From Sideroxydans lithotrophicus ES-1 (GTDB lineage: Bacteria > Pseudomonadota > Gammaproteobacteria > Burkholderiales > Gallionellaceae): 64,000 nt of DNA. Below, piece by piece: positions 30,323-37,945 of this stretch (the first letter of the stretch is position 1; every line of letters begins with the position of its first letter). The notes under the pieces are model-generated. The model ran no database searches. It was not told the origin of the DNA and saw only the letters and a program-made list of their open reading frames with translations. Location of the stretch: positions 1,992,001 to 2,056,000 of the forward strand of contig NC_013959.1 in the NCBI RefSeq assembly GCF_000025705.1. Direction: 5' to 3'. The translations under genes were made by a program, and so were the position numbers.

Positions 30323-31096
30323 TCAGATATTCCGGCTCTTCTTGATCAGATCGTAGGCCACCTGGATTTCTTTGGCCTGCTCGGTCGCCATGGCAACCAT
30401 GTCTTCCGGCATGCCCTGCCCGATCAGCTTGTCCGGATGATATTGGCTCATCAGCTTGCGATAGGCACGTTTGATCTCTGCGTCGGTGCTGTCCTTGCTC
30501 ACACCCAACGCCTTGTAGGCATCGTCCAGAGCTGCCGCGTGATCGACTTGCTGTCCGGCGAAACGTCCCTGGTTCAGCACCATGTCCATCATCTGCCTGA
30601 ATGACGCCTGGTCATAGCCGAGACGGGCTGCGATATCTATCAGCAACGCCTCTTCGGCCGGATGGAAATGTCCGTCCGCCAAGGCCATCACGATGAGATA
30701 GACCAGCAGCACATCCTTCAGATTCCTGGTATGGCCGCACACGGACATGAACCTTGCATAGGTCGGCGTGATATCGAACGCCGCATCGGCCCCCTGCTTG
30801 AATAATGCGATCGCACGCAGGCGATGCTCCGCGGACATGCCCAGCTTCTGCATGAATTGCTCGACATGGTCTATCTCGTCCTGCGAGACGTGCCCATCGG
30901 CCTTGGCCAGCTTGCCCATGGAGATGAACACCGTCTCCAGGAACACCGCCTGACGCAGTGCATTATGCAGCGGGTTCATCCCGCCGGTACCGTACGCCCG
31001 CATACGATCGAAGAACGAACCGATGAAGAAGCCTGACAACCCGCCCCAGAACCCGAACAGGAAGTAACCAACCACGATGCCGATAAGCTTGAACAA
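30323..31096 (-). CDS. djlA: DjlA-like membrane-anchored co-chaperone
   Basis: 257 residues: one N-terminal membrane helix (IGIVVGYFLFGFWGGLSGFFIG), a TerB-like helical domain (about residues 55-165), and a C-terminal J domain (ALGVSKDSTDAEIKRAYRKL) with intact HPD in QYHPDKLIG. This is the DjlA architecture; it stimulates DnaK at the inner membrane. I chose TTG at 31096 because it has GGAG five bases upstream and gives the family-typical short pre-helix sequence; a TTG at 31135 would add 13 residues. Confidence 0.9.
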   Translation of the reverse strand: MFKLIGIVVGYFLFGFWGGLSGFFIGSFFDRMRAYGTGGMNPLHNALRQAVFLETVFISMGKLAKADGHVSQDEIDHVEQFMQKLGMSAEHRLRAIALFKQGADAAFDITPTYARFMSVCGHTRNLKDVLLVYLIVMALADGHFHPAEEALLIDIAARLGYDQASFRQMMDMVLNQGRFAGQQVDHAAALDDAYKALGVSKDSTDAEIKRAYRKLMSQYHPDKLIGQGMPEDMVAMATEQAKEIQVAYDLIKKSRNI

Positions 31097-31213
31097 GATG
31101 ACTCCAGAAGAAATTATGCGGAACTCAGCCGCCAAAAACGGCGCGCATTATACAGGCCAGATCGCTCTTTGCCCTCCCGGTCCGGTACAGGAAGACGCAC
31201 AGATCCAAGCCAA

Positions 31214-33574
31214 CTACATCTTCTGCTTGATGGCTAAAACAGCCTGGTTGCGCAGGGTGCGCAACAGCGACAGCTGGCGTTCGGAAAGTTTAAGGCCATT
31301 GGCCTGCTGCATGTCGGCATAGAAGAGGCCCAGCGTCTTCTTGTTGATGACGATGGGCAACAGGATGAAACTCTGGGCATCGCTCAATTCCCGGTACCAG
31401 CGGGGAATCTTGTTTGCCATGCTCTCTGCCCGCAGATCCTCGATCACGATATCGACGCCCTTGTCGGCGGCAAGATGGAATACGTCAGGCTCGAACGTCA
31501 AATTGAAACGAAAACGCGGGATCATGCCATCGACCCCCTCCCCAAGCCCCATGCGTGCCACCATGGCATTCTGCTTGTTGTCCCGGATGCAAATCACGGC
31601 CCGCTTGAAACCAAGCCCGCGATAAATCGTTTCCAGCACCATCAATAACAAATCGTTGAGATTGAAATCTTCCACCAGCGAATTGGTCACATCCTGGATG
31701 CCCGCACCCATGACGGTCTCGGGGTCCGGCCTGATCGATGCATCTTCCTGCGTATTGGAATCCAGTGCCGATTCGATGCCATGTACGCCGTTCATTCCTT
31801 CCGCCGGTTCGCAGCTCGCGGCGGGCTGCTGCTCAACGGGAAGCCCGCTCCATTGACGCACCTTTTTCACCAGCGGGCTGCGCGAAGTATTGATCTCGAG
31901 GGTCATCGCCCGGCGCGACAGTTCCTTCATGCCGCTTTCCAGCGCTTCATTCAGCTTTCGTTCAGAGACTTCGACTGCATCCTGGTAGCGCAGGCGTAGC
32001 CGGTTCAGGGCCTGGGATTTCTCTTGGGGGGCATTTGCTGCGATCTCGCATAATTCGTTCGCCATGCTGACCGTGGCTTTCATGTGTTCGGCCTCAGTCT
32101 TGGGCCTCTTCACCGGTTCGCCCAGCGGTAGTTTTTCCATACCGTCCAGCAACCTCTTCGGGAAGCTCCAACTCTTGGCGACCCCTATCCCGATCTGGTT
32201 ATAGGTCAGCCCCAGCACCTTGATCGCGGCCTGGTCCTCGTTCTGCCCCTGCTCGACGAGTTTGGCGATCTCCTGGCTTTCCTCGAAGAAATAGTAGGTC
32301 ACCAGCATCCTTCCGAGATTCTGGAACATCGCGCAGATCATCAACTCCTCAGAGTCGCGGATGTTGCGCCCCACGGCCAGTTGCGTCGCCACCACGCCCG
32401 AGAAGAACGCAGCGACCACCTCATCCTTGAGCTGATGGGCCAACGATTTGTTCTGCATGAATTCGAGCATGATCAGCGACATCGCGATGTTGCGTACCGT
32501 TTCGAAACCCATGATCACGACTGCTTTCGAGATCGTGCTGATGTTGCCGCCAAATTGGCCATACGAGACCGTATTGACCAGTCGCAGCAGCTTGTTGGTC
32601 AGCGCAAAGTCTTGCAGGATCACGCGAGCCAGTTTGTTCGCACTGTCCGATTCCGAAGCGACGATCTGATTGATCTCCGTGATGATGCTGGACAGTGCCG
32701 GAAAATCGCTCTTGCTGCGCATGCGCCGCAACAGGAAATCCAGCGTGCTGTGTGCATCGTTCGCCACGGCATCGCCGATCCCCCCCAGATATTCCTTAAG
32801 CGCGGAACGCATGGCCGCCGCATCCGGGTAGCGTTCTTCCTTGCGCTTCCCGACGGACTTCAGAATGATCGCTTCCAGTTTCTCATCCAGTTCCGGATTG
32901 TGAATCGAAGGTGCCGCCACAGGTTCATGCGCGACCCGGTTCATGATCTGGAACACGTTGTCGCCATCGAATGCCGGGATACCGGCGACCATCTCGTACA
33001 GCACCATGCCCAGCGAATATAGGTCGGAGCTTGCATTCATCGCCTCATTGGAGATGCATTCCGGGGACATGTATCGCGGTGAACCGATCACCTCCTCGCG
33101 ATTCTCGACCTGCTCCTGCATCAGCCTGGCAATACCGAAATCCATCAGCATCGGCTGGCCGCGGTGACCGATCATGATATTGCCGGGTTTTATATCGAGG
33201 TGCATCACACCCTGCTGGTGCGCATATTCGAGGGAATCCAGCAAAAAGCAGGCGATCTCTGCGGACTTGACCGAAGGGAGCGCTCCCTGTTGCAGCATCT
33301 TCTCCAGCGTGCCGCCTTCGACATAGGCACAGACCAGATAGGGCTGCCCTTCGTACTCGCCGGCATCGTACAAAGGCACGATGTTGGCATGCTGCAATTT
33401 GCTGACGATACGCGCCTCGCGCAACAACCTTTCAGTTTGAGTCGCTCCGGGACGCAGCGTCTTGATGGCGACCTGGCGTTCCAATTGAGGATCCTGGGCG
33501 AGATAGACCGCGCCCTGCGCTCCCCTGCCAAGTTCGCGAACGATATTGAAACGACCTATTCTTTTTGCTGCCAT
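31214..33574 (-). CDS. Ser/Thr protein kinase fused to HDOD and GAF domains
   Basis: 786 residues. Kinase domain about 7-270: glycine loop GRGAQGAVYL, Lys38 in VAIK, catalytic loop HLDIKPGN (the usual HRD Arg is Leu), DFGIARL, and SPE in place of APE. HDOD domain about 285-480 (FPALSSIITEINQIV, AVVIMGFETVRNIAMSLIM). A linker and a C-terminal GAF domain about 620-780 (DLLLMVLETIYRGLGFKRAV) follow. Catalytic residues look intact, so active phosphorylation is plausible. HDOD domains usually act in signalling; the target is unknown. ATG at 33574 chosen because the kinase fold begins right after it. Confidence 0.9.
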   Translation of the reverse strand: MAAKRIGRFNIVRELGRGAQGAVYLAQDPQLERQVAIKTLRPGATQTERLLREARIVSKLQHANIVPLYDAGEYEGQPYLVCAYVEGGTLEKMLQQGALPSVKSAEIACFLLDSLEYAHQQGVMHLDIKPGNIMIGHRGQPMLMDFGIARLMQEQVENREEVIGSPRYMSPECISNEAMNASSDLYSLGMVLYEMVAGIPAFDGDNVFQIMNRVAHEPVAAPSIHNPELDEKLEAIILKSVGKRKEERYPDAAAMRSALKEYLGGIGDAVANDAHSTLDFLLRRMRSKSDFPALSSIITEINQIVASESDSANKLARVILQDFALTNKLLRLVNTVSYGQFGGNISTISKAVVIMGFETVRNIAMSLIMLEFMQNKSLAHQLKDEVVAAFFSGVVATQLAVGRNIRDSEELMICAMFQNLGRMLVTYYFFEESQEIAKLVEQGQNEDQAAIKVLGLTYNQIGIGVAKSWSFPKRLLDGMEKLPLGEPVKRPKTEAEHMKATVSMANELCEIAANAPQEKSQALNRLRLRYQDAVEVSERKLNEALESGMKELSRRAMTLEINTSRSPLVKKVRQWSGLPVEQQPAASCEPAEGMNGVHGIESALDSNTQEDASIRPDPETVMGAGIQDVTNSLVEDFNLNDLLLMVLETIYRGLGFKRAVICIRDNKQNAMVARMGLGEGVDGMIPRFRFNLTFEPDVFHLAADKGVDIVIEDLRAESMANKIPRWYRELSDAQSFILLPIVINKKTLGLFYADMQQANGLKLSERQLSLLRTLRNQAVLAIKQKM

Positions 33575-33957
33575 AAAATGTACATATCGGCCATGAGGCT
33601 CACCCCTTATGGGCATCATGATAACAGCACGACCGTTTGAATCTCCACCGGTCAGAACAATCCGGGCTACATGCAACCGCGCCCCGCTTCGGCATTCGAT
33701 GAACTGCCTGAATTGGCATACAGTTTTCACGCTCCGGACAGAATCAGCTCTGGCGGCGCCCGATCATGCGATAGAAAACTGTCTCTCCCTTGCCCTTGCA
33801 GCCAGAGCTGCAGGCTGTGCATAGCGGAAATTGCTACCCGGCAGCCACCGATCCACCAACAAAAAACGGCCTTGCGGCCGTCTCTTGCTGTCCCGGTGGG
33901 AGCTTCAAGTCATACAGGTTCCCTGCATCCGGACGTGGGCCGCTCCATCTCCATCCT
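33575..33957. other. Gene-poor gap, 383 bp
   Basis: No coding frame with a ribosome site or recognisable protein was seen. The only clear element is the hairpin at 33866-33881, which terminates the OB-fold gene. The part nearest 33575 should hold the promoter of the kinase gene, but no convincing -35/-10 pair was found. Confidence 0.6.
33861..33881 (-). terminator. Terminator after OB-fold gene
   Basis: Read on the minus strand: stem ACGGCC / GGCCGT with a four-base loop, directly followed by TTTTTT. It lies about 80 bases past the stop of the OB-fold gene. Confidence 0.85.
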
Positions 33958-34725
33958 TTATTGCAGCGTTGCCTCTTCGATGAGTACTTTGTAGGCATAG
34001 CCAGCGCCGAAGTCCTTGTTGGTGTGAACGACGCCTTTTGCTGTCACGATCTCCCCGAGTTTGGTCTGGTCTGAAGTCGTCACGAGGATATCGTTCGTAT
34101 AGTCCGTCGCCGAGCCGGAACCATCACGCAGATGCACCCAGTTCCTGCCCATGATATCCGGATTGTATTTGACGACCCGGCCGCGAATTTGCACCGTCTT
34201 GTCCTTGAGTTCTGCTCCCTTGCTCATGACCTCCCCGACAGTATAGGCGTTCGAGCCAGTAGCCTTGGGTACCGGTGCCTCGTTGATCGAATCCAGCTGC
34301 CTGGAGGGCAGTAACGGGTACGAAGAACCCATGACCCGCTCATTCGAGGTGTCCGGCTCGCCAGATTCCACAGATGCAGCCGATGCCGCAGGTGCGCTCG
34401 GCGACATGGCACCCGCGCTGCCCGCCAGATTACCGAACACGATCGTCGGGAAAGTCTTGTTCAGCGTCTTGCTCCTGAAATCTTTCATGACGATCGCATT
34501 CTCTATTGTGACTGTGGCACCTTTCTTGACTGGCGTCTTGTTGATCGCGGCCCAAATGTCGCCGTCCTGGGTCTTGAGACGCAGGTAGGTATAAGTTTCG
34601 ACGTTCTTTATCTCAAGCACCTTGCCTTGCAAAACTCCGGTCACCGGCGGGTGGGTTGCGGGCATGTCTGCCGCCAGAGCGAATGCAGCAGTGAACATCA
34701 TGTATATCGCTAACAAAACTTTCAT
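33958..34725 (-). CDS. Secreted protein with two OB-fold-like domains
   Basis: 255 residues. AGGAG lies 8 bases before the ATG at 34725. Signal peptide ends about ALAAD (residue 20). Two similar domains follow: GVLQGKVLEIKNVETYTYLRLKTQDGDIW (about 30-105) and a C-terminal half with DKTVQIRGRVVKYNPDIMGRNWVHLRDGSG (key parts VQIRGRVVKYN and NWVHLRDGSG), typical of tRNA-anti/nucleic-acid-type OB folds. In between is an Ala/Ser/Pro linker. The ligand is unknown, and in the periplasm it need not be nucleic acid. Confidence 0.82.
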   Translation of the reverse strand: MKVLLAIYMMFTAAFALAADMPATHPPVTGVLQGKVLEIKNVETYTYLRLKTQDGDIWAAINKTPVKKGATVTIENAIVMKDFRSKTLNKTFPTIVFGNLAGSAGAMSPSAPAASAASVESGEPDTSNERVMGSSYPLLPSRQLDSINEAPVPKATGSNAYTVGEVMSKGAELKDKTVQIRGRVVKYNPDIMGRNWVHLRDGSGSATDYTNDILVTTSDQTKLGEIVTAKGVVHTNKDFGAGYAYKVLIEEATLQ

Positions 34726-34840
34726 GGTCTGGATGCTCCTTCGTTTTAGGTGCGCAAAGTGTAACAGGACGGTAGCGCGATACGGGCACAGTAGCTTCTT
34801 TCCACAAGTGGTTATTCCTGCTCCGACCATCCGCAACATA

Positions 34841-34869
34841 TTGAATCCGTTTGCATAGAGGCGTATGCT
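34841..34869 (+). promoter_or_regulatory. Candidate sigma-70 promoter
   Basis: TTGAAT at 34841-34846, 17-bp spacer, TATGCT at 34864-34869. Drives the 131-residue gene at 34905 with a leader near 30 bases. By eye. Confidence 0.5.
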
Positions 34870-34904
34870 TTATCGAGAGAAAGCAAAGGAAGGCGGGTAA
34901 AGCC

Positions 34905-35300
34905 ATGGCAATCCCAGCATCTATTTCCAGCTCCACTTCCCTGTGGCAGCAAAGCCAGGTGCAACAGACGCGCCGTGCAGCAGATCAAGCCACTCAGGCA
35001 GCCCAATCGCTGCAAGCTCAAGCCAGGGATGCAAGAGCGGCGGCCGACCACGCAGAAGCAGACGCACGAGCGCTTGAGGGACAAGCCAACCAGGCACAAG
35101 CCGCTGCTGCCCAGATCAGTTTGAGTGCGCAATCGACAGCTTCATTCCTTACCTCACAGGCTTCATCGAGCGATGTCTATACCGTCTTGCCCAAGGCGGT
35201 TTCGCTCAACAATCAGCCTCCCACCCAGATACCGACCTCCCCGGCAAATCCATCAAGTACGGGACAGATAGTCGGAACAGTGATCAACACGATAGCCTGA
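34905..35300 (+). CDS. Ala/Gln-rich coiled-coil protein, unknown
   Basis: 131 residues, no signal peptide. Residues about 15-85 are almost free of hydrophobic residues other than Ala and rich in Ala, Gln, Arg and Asp (RRAADQATQAAQSLQAQARD), predicting a long helix or coiled coil. The C-terminal third is Ser/Thr/Pro-rich and ends with a small hydrophobic tail (GQIVGTVINTIA). AAGGAAGGCGGG lies upstream of the ATG, about 7 bases away. No family recognised; low complexity makes homology calls unsafe. Confidence 0.65.
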   Translation: MAIPASISSSTSLWQQSQVQQTRRAADQATQAAQSLQAQARDARAAADHAEADARALEGQANQAQAAAAQISLSAQSTASFLTSQASSSDVYTVLPKAVSLNNQPPTQIPTSPANPSSTGQIVGTVINTIA

Positions 35301-35385
35301 GCTAGCGAATATAGTGCGAAAACAACCAGGGCGGTCGCAAGGCTGCCTTGGTGTTTCGCAGGGCAAAATAACCCTACCACGAGAA

Positions 35386-35419
35386 TTGACACTGTCCGGT
35401 CAACTCAATACAGTTCATC
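35386..35419 (+). promoter_or_regulatory. Conserved promoter/dyad element, copy A
   Basis: TTGACA at 35386-35391, 17-bp spacer, TACAGT at 35409-35414. The dyad AACT-N6-AGTT (35402-35415) spans the -10. It matches copies B (41577) and C (42295) at about 27 of 34 positions. Leader to the next ATG is about 30 bases. Confidence 0.6.
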
Positions 35420-35449
35420 ACTCCTGCATCTGCTGCCCGGAGTGATCGA

Positions 35450-35965
35450 ATGAGAAACCTCATATTGCTGCTGGTACTTGTTTCCGGCCTGCTGGCCGGA
35501 TATCTGATTGGCGACTACCGGGGCAGGAATGCGCGCGAAGCGCTGAACAAGGCCATCGAAACCGGCAAGATGCTCGATGCCGAGCGCGAAGCCACCCTCG
35601 CCAGCCTCAAGAACGAACTGGACGGCATCAACGACAAACATCATCGTGAACTCGAAACGATGCGCAGGGAAAATGCATCCAGAATGGCCGCATGGCAGCA
35701 TTACAGAAACGATCTGGATGGCACGATCAGACATTCGAGCGTGCAGCTCGCCGAATCTGACAGCAAACTGAAAGCACTCGTCGCCCAACACCAACATGCG
35801 TCTGCAGCGGACAAGACAAGACTCGCTGCCGAGATCGAACATCTGCGCAAAGGGCGGGAAGGCCTGCGCCGTGAGATCGACGCCAGCGCGTGCCTGCAAG
35901 AGCAGGTTCCACATGACGTATTCGAAGCACTGAATGAAACGGATGCGACGGGGAGACAACAGTGA
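35450..35965 (+). CDS. Rz-like (i-spanin-like) membrane coiled-coil protein
   Basis: 171 residues. An N-terminal membrane helix starts almost at once (LILLLVLVSGLLAGYLIGDY), followed by about 120 residues of charged coiled coil and a short tail with a Cys (ASACLQEQVPHDVFEALN). This is the layout of phage Rz inner-membrane spanins, and the next overlapping gene encodes an Rz1-like lipoprotein, as in spanin cassettes. No holin, endolysin or other phage gene is nearby. Behind promoter copy A. Without a database match the spanin assignment is inference; a generic envelope coiled-coil protein is the alternative. Confidence 0.6.
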   Translation: MRNLILLLVLVSGLLAGYLIGDYRGRNAREALNKAIETGKMLDAEREATLASLKNELDGINDKHHRELETMRRENASRMAAWQHYRNDLDGTIRHSSVQLAESDSKLKALVAQHQHASAADKTRLAAEIEHLRKGREGLRREIDASACLQEQVPHDVFEALNETDATGRQQ

Positions 35966-36279
35966 AAGGGTTGCGCTTGAAGCTTGCACCGATTCTGCTG
36001 TCCGGCCTGTTCGTTACCGGATGCCAAACCGTGCCGGTCGTCCCCCATGCACTCAACTGCGATGTGAGCCCGGAACTGCTGGCAGGCAGATGCGCAACGC
36101 CCGGTCCGGTCACCAGCGACACCACCTATGCCGCACTGGTCGGCATCATGCAGGAGGATCGTCAAGCCTTGCGGGAATGCAGCAACGCGGCAGACGCATT
36201 GCGCGACGCCATCAAACGCTGCAATCAGGCCGCCCTCGAGTACAACCGAAAGATCGATGCAATCAACAAAACCGATTAG
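35962..36279 (+). CDS. Rz1-like (o-spanin-like) small lipoprotein
   Basis: 105 residues. GTG start overlapping the previous stop (GTGA). Lipoprotein signal with lipobox FVTGCQTVP. Mature part begins with a Val/Pro segment (TVPVVPHALNC), then CATPGPVTSDTTYAALVG and a helical end with paired Cys (ALRECSNAADALRDAIKRCN). Phage Rz1-type and lysis-associated lipoproteins commonly show the C...P...D...L..CN pattern. Together with the Rz-like gene upstream it would span the envelope. Function inferred from architecture only. Confidence 0.6.
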   Translation: MKGLRLKLAPILLSGLFVTGCQTVPVVPHALNCDVSPELLAGRCATPGPVTSDTTYAALVGIMQEDRQALRECSNAADALRDAIKRCNQAALEYNRKIDAINKTD

Positions 36280-36299
36280 CACCCTGATCGCGGTCTGAT

Positions 36300-36575
36300 C
36301 TATCGCACCTCACCCGCAACCGGTGCAGCAGACGGTTCCAGCGTAGCGCCTTCCCCCGCAGCGGAAACTGCAGGCTCATCGAAGGTCGTTGCGGCATCGG
36401 AAACAGGGATTGCCGCCTGCCGTTCGGCGGACTGCTTGGCGGCGGCTTGCTTCTTTTCCACGGCGACTTTGTTCAGGCTGATGATGGTCCTGGACATCAT
36501 CGACTTGAACAGCCAGATGGCGACAAGACTCACCGCGACGATGGCCAGCAGACGTTTTATAGCACGCTCATTCAT
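36300..36575 (-). CDS. Small single-pass membrane protein, unknown
   Basis: 91 residues from the ATG at 36575. One membrane helix (RLLAIVAVSLVAIWLFKSMM) near the N-terminus, then a Lys/Ala/Gln segment and an Ala/Glu/Pro-rich tail. It converges with the Rz1-like gene, 20 bp apart. No family recognised. Its role, if any, in the spanin-like cassette is unknown. Confidence 0.6.
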   Translation of the reverse strand: MNERAIKRLLAIVAVSLVAIWLFKSMMSRTIISLNKVAVEKKQAAAKQSAERQAAIPVSDAATTFDEPAVSAAGEGATLEPSAAPVAGEVR

Positions 36576-36905
36576 GCTGATCAGTCTAGCAGAACCCTGT
36601 ACCCAATGAGTTGTTGCAAACAAACAACAGGGTGCAGCCCGCAAAAAAACAGAATTCTCTCCACCGCGTGTTCTTCATGCCACGCGCCACTGCTGATTCC
36701 TTTCCCCATCCACTTGAATTGACATAAAAGGATTTCACGCTAGCCAGCGTTTTCTTGACGCTTTCTTGACGAAGTAATTGCTAGGATTGCACAAAATAAA
36801 AGCAGTTTGCTGAGGAAGCAGCAGGCCGGATTTCACAGTCCAGGCTCGCAGATGCAGTGAGTGATTATCGATATATCAATGTACGAACTTTAGGGGAGTT
36901 GAAAC
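36576..36905. other. Intergenic region, 330 bp
   Basis: Holds the putative activator site and promoter at 36751-36787 and a leader of about 115 bases before the gene at 36906. No additional coding frame was supported. Confidence 0.55.
36751..36787 (+). promoter_or_regulatory. Tandem 11-bp repeats with -10 box
   Basis: TTTCTTGACGC TTTCTTGACGA (36751-36772) are two 11-bp direct repeats, ending 10 bases before TAGGAT (36782-36787). Eleven-bp direct repeats overlapping the -35 are the usual site layout for OmpR/PhoB-family regulators. The regulator is not identified. Confidence 0.45.
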
Positions 36906-37166
36906 ATGGAAAAATACATCTTGTTGGCAGCACTGGTATTCGCTTCGACAAATGCATTGGCAGACCGGGCAGTGACCGGAACCAACGGAAATGGCGAGAA
37001 AAAGGGCGGCAGCGAAGCCGAGGCTTGTGCAGCCGCCAAGGAAGACGTGTTGTCGAAAAGAACCTACAACGAACAAGTGGCAAAGTACATGCCTTGCGAA
37101 TGCAAGCAGAACGACAAGGGAAACTGGTCCTGCACCGTTGATGCAAGGCTGCAGAAGGTTCGCTAA
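36906..37166 (+). CDS. Small secreted Cys-containing protein, unknown
   Basis: 86 residues. Signal peptide cleaved after NALA (about residue 19). The mature 67 residues include a Gly/Asn/Lys segment and four Cys (SEAEACAAA, MPCECKQ, NWSCTVD), suggesting disulfides in the periplasm. GGGGAGTTGAAAC precedes the ATG. Followed by a clear terminator, so probably a single-gene unit under the 36751 promoter. No family recognised. Confidence 0.75.
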   Translation: MEKYILLAALVFASTNALADRAVTGTNGNGEKKGGSEAEACAAAKEDVLSKRTYNEQVAKYMPCECKQNDKGNWSCTVDARLQKVR

Positions 37167-37187
37167 ATTAATCGGAGTATGCGCAAG

Positions 37188-37213
37188 AAAGGCGATCATC
37201 CGGTCGCCTTTTC
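37188..37213 (+). terminator. GGCGACC-family terminator
   Basis: Stem AAAGGCGATC / GGTCGCCTTT (one G-U pair), loop ATCC, followed by T residues. Same hairpin family as 21374, 47076 and 50341. Confidence 0.88.
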
Positions 37214-37405
37214 TCTATGCAACTCGGCTCGCCTGAGTTCAGACACCGTTCTTCCAGCCTGTCAGCCACGCAATAGCTGCGTTGATGTGGCTTGCGAGTG
37301 CGCTACAGAATATTCTTTGTCCTGCGCAACAAAACACTGGGCGCATGATCACCGCCGGCAGACGCGGCGATCAAGGCGAAAGTTGTCCAAAGGAGCAGGA
37401 GTGCA

Positions 37406-37840
37406 ATGATAAAGACCTTCATTATCCGCGCCAACAACGACCTGGACATCCGGCATGGAACGCTGTTCCTGATGCTTGCTGCCGTCGGCCTGCTTTCAGG
37501 TTTCACCGGCACTGCATACGGCAAGGAATATGACTGCGCAGGAAAGGGCGACAACGGCATGGTTGCTTCCCGCGAATTCCCCTCGCTCCATTTCGACGGT
37601 CGCCGCCTGAAGATCTCCGGTTCCGATATCTTTTCGACATACAGCTACGAAATCTGCGCGGAAAGCGCCACCCTCGTCACCTTTACTGCGCATCAGGAAG
37701 CATGCCGCACAGGGGCTGCAGAAATAAAATCCATGAATGGCTCGAATGGCACTTTCAACAGGGTCTCGGGAGCCTTGCAGCTGGATGCCGCGCAAGGCTT
37801 GCATGGGGAATACCAATGCCAGGAAGCCGCAAAAAAATGA
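37406..37840 (+). CDS. Secreted protein, unknown
   Basis: 144 residues with a long N-terminal region before the hydrophobic signal core (LFLMLAAVGLLSGFTGTAYG, cut near residue 40). The mature part is about 105 residues with four or five Cys (YDCAGKGD, YEICAES, HQEACRTG, YQCQEA). AAAGGAGCAGGAGTG precedes the ATG. The unusual long n-region raises the chance that translation starts later. Lies 105 bp before the PAS-GGDEF-EAL gene. No family recognised. Confidence 0.65.
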   Translation: MIKTFIIRANNDLDIRHGTLFLMLAAVGLLSGFTGTAYGKEYDCAGKGDNGMVASREFPSLHFDGRRLKISGSDIFSTYSYEICAESATLVTFTAHQEACRTGAAEIKSMNGSNGTFNRVSGALQLDAAQGLHGEYQCQEAAKK

Positions 37841-37945
37841 TGGGCCGGCGATCCCGCCCCTTCCGATTATCTTGCGGACATCAAGCGCGCATTCGTGCCG
37901 GAAACCATATGAAATCTTGCCAATCATTACTCTTCAGGTGATCGC

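Noticed and set aside
37264-37292. AGCCAC / GTGGCT stem before the gene at 37406
   Set aside because: The stem is short, its inner bases allow two folds, and it matches no riboswitch I know; no c-di-GMP riboswitch core was found here.
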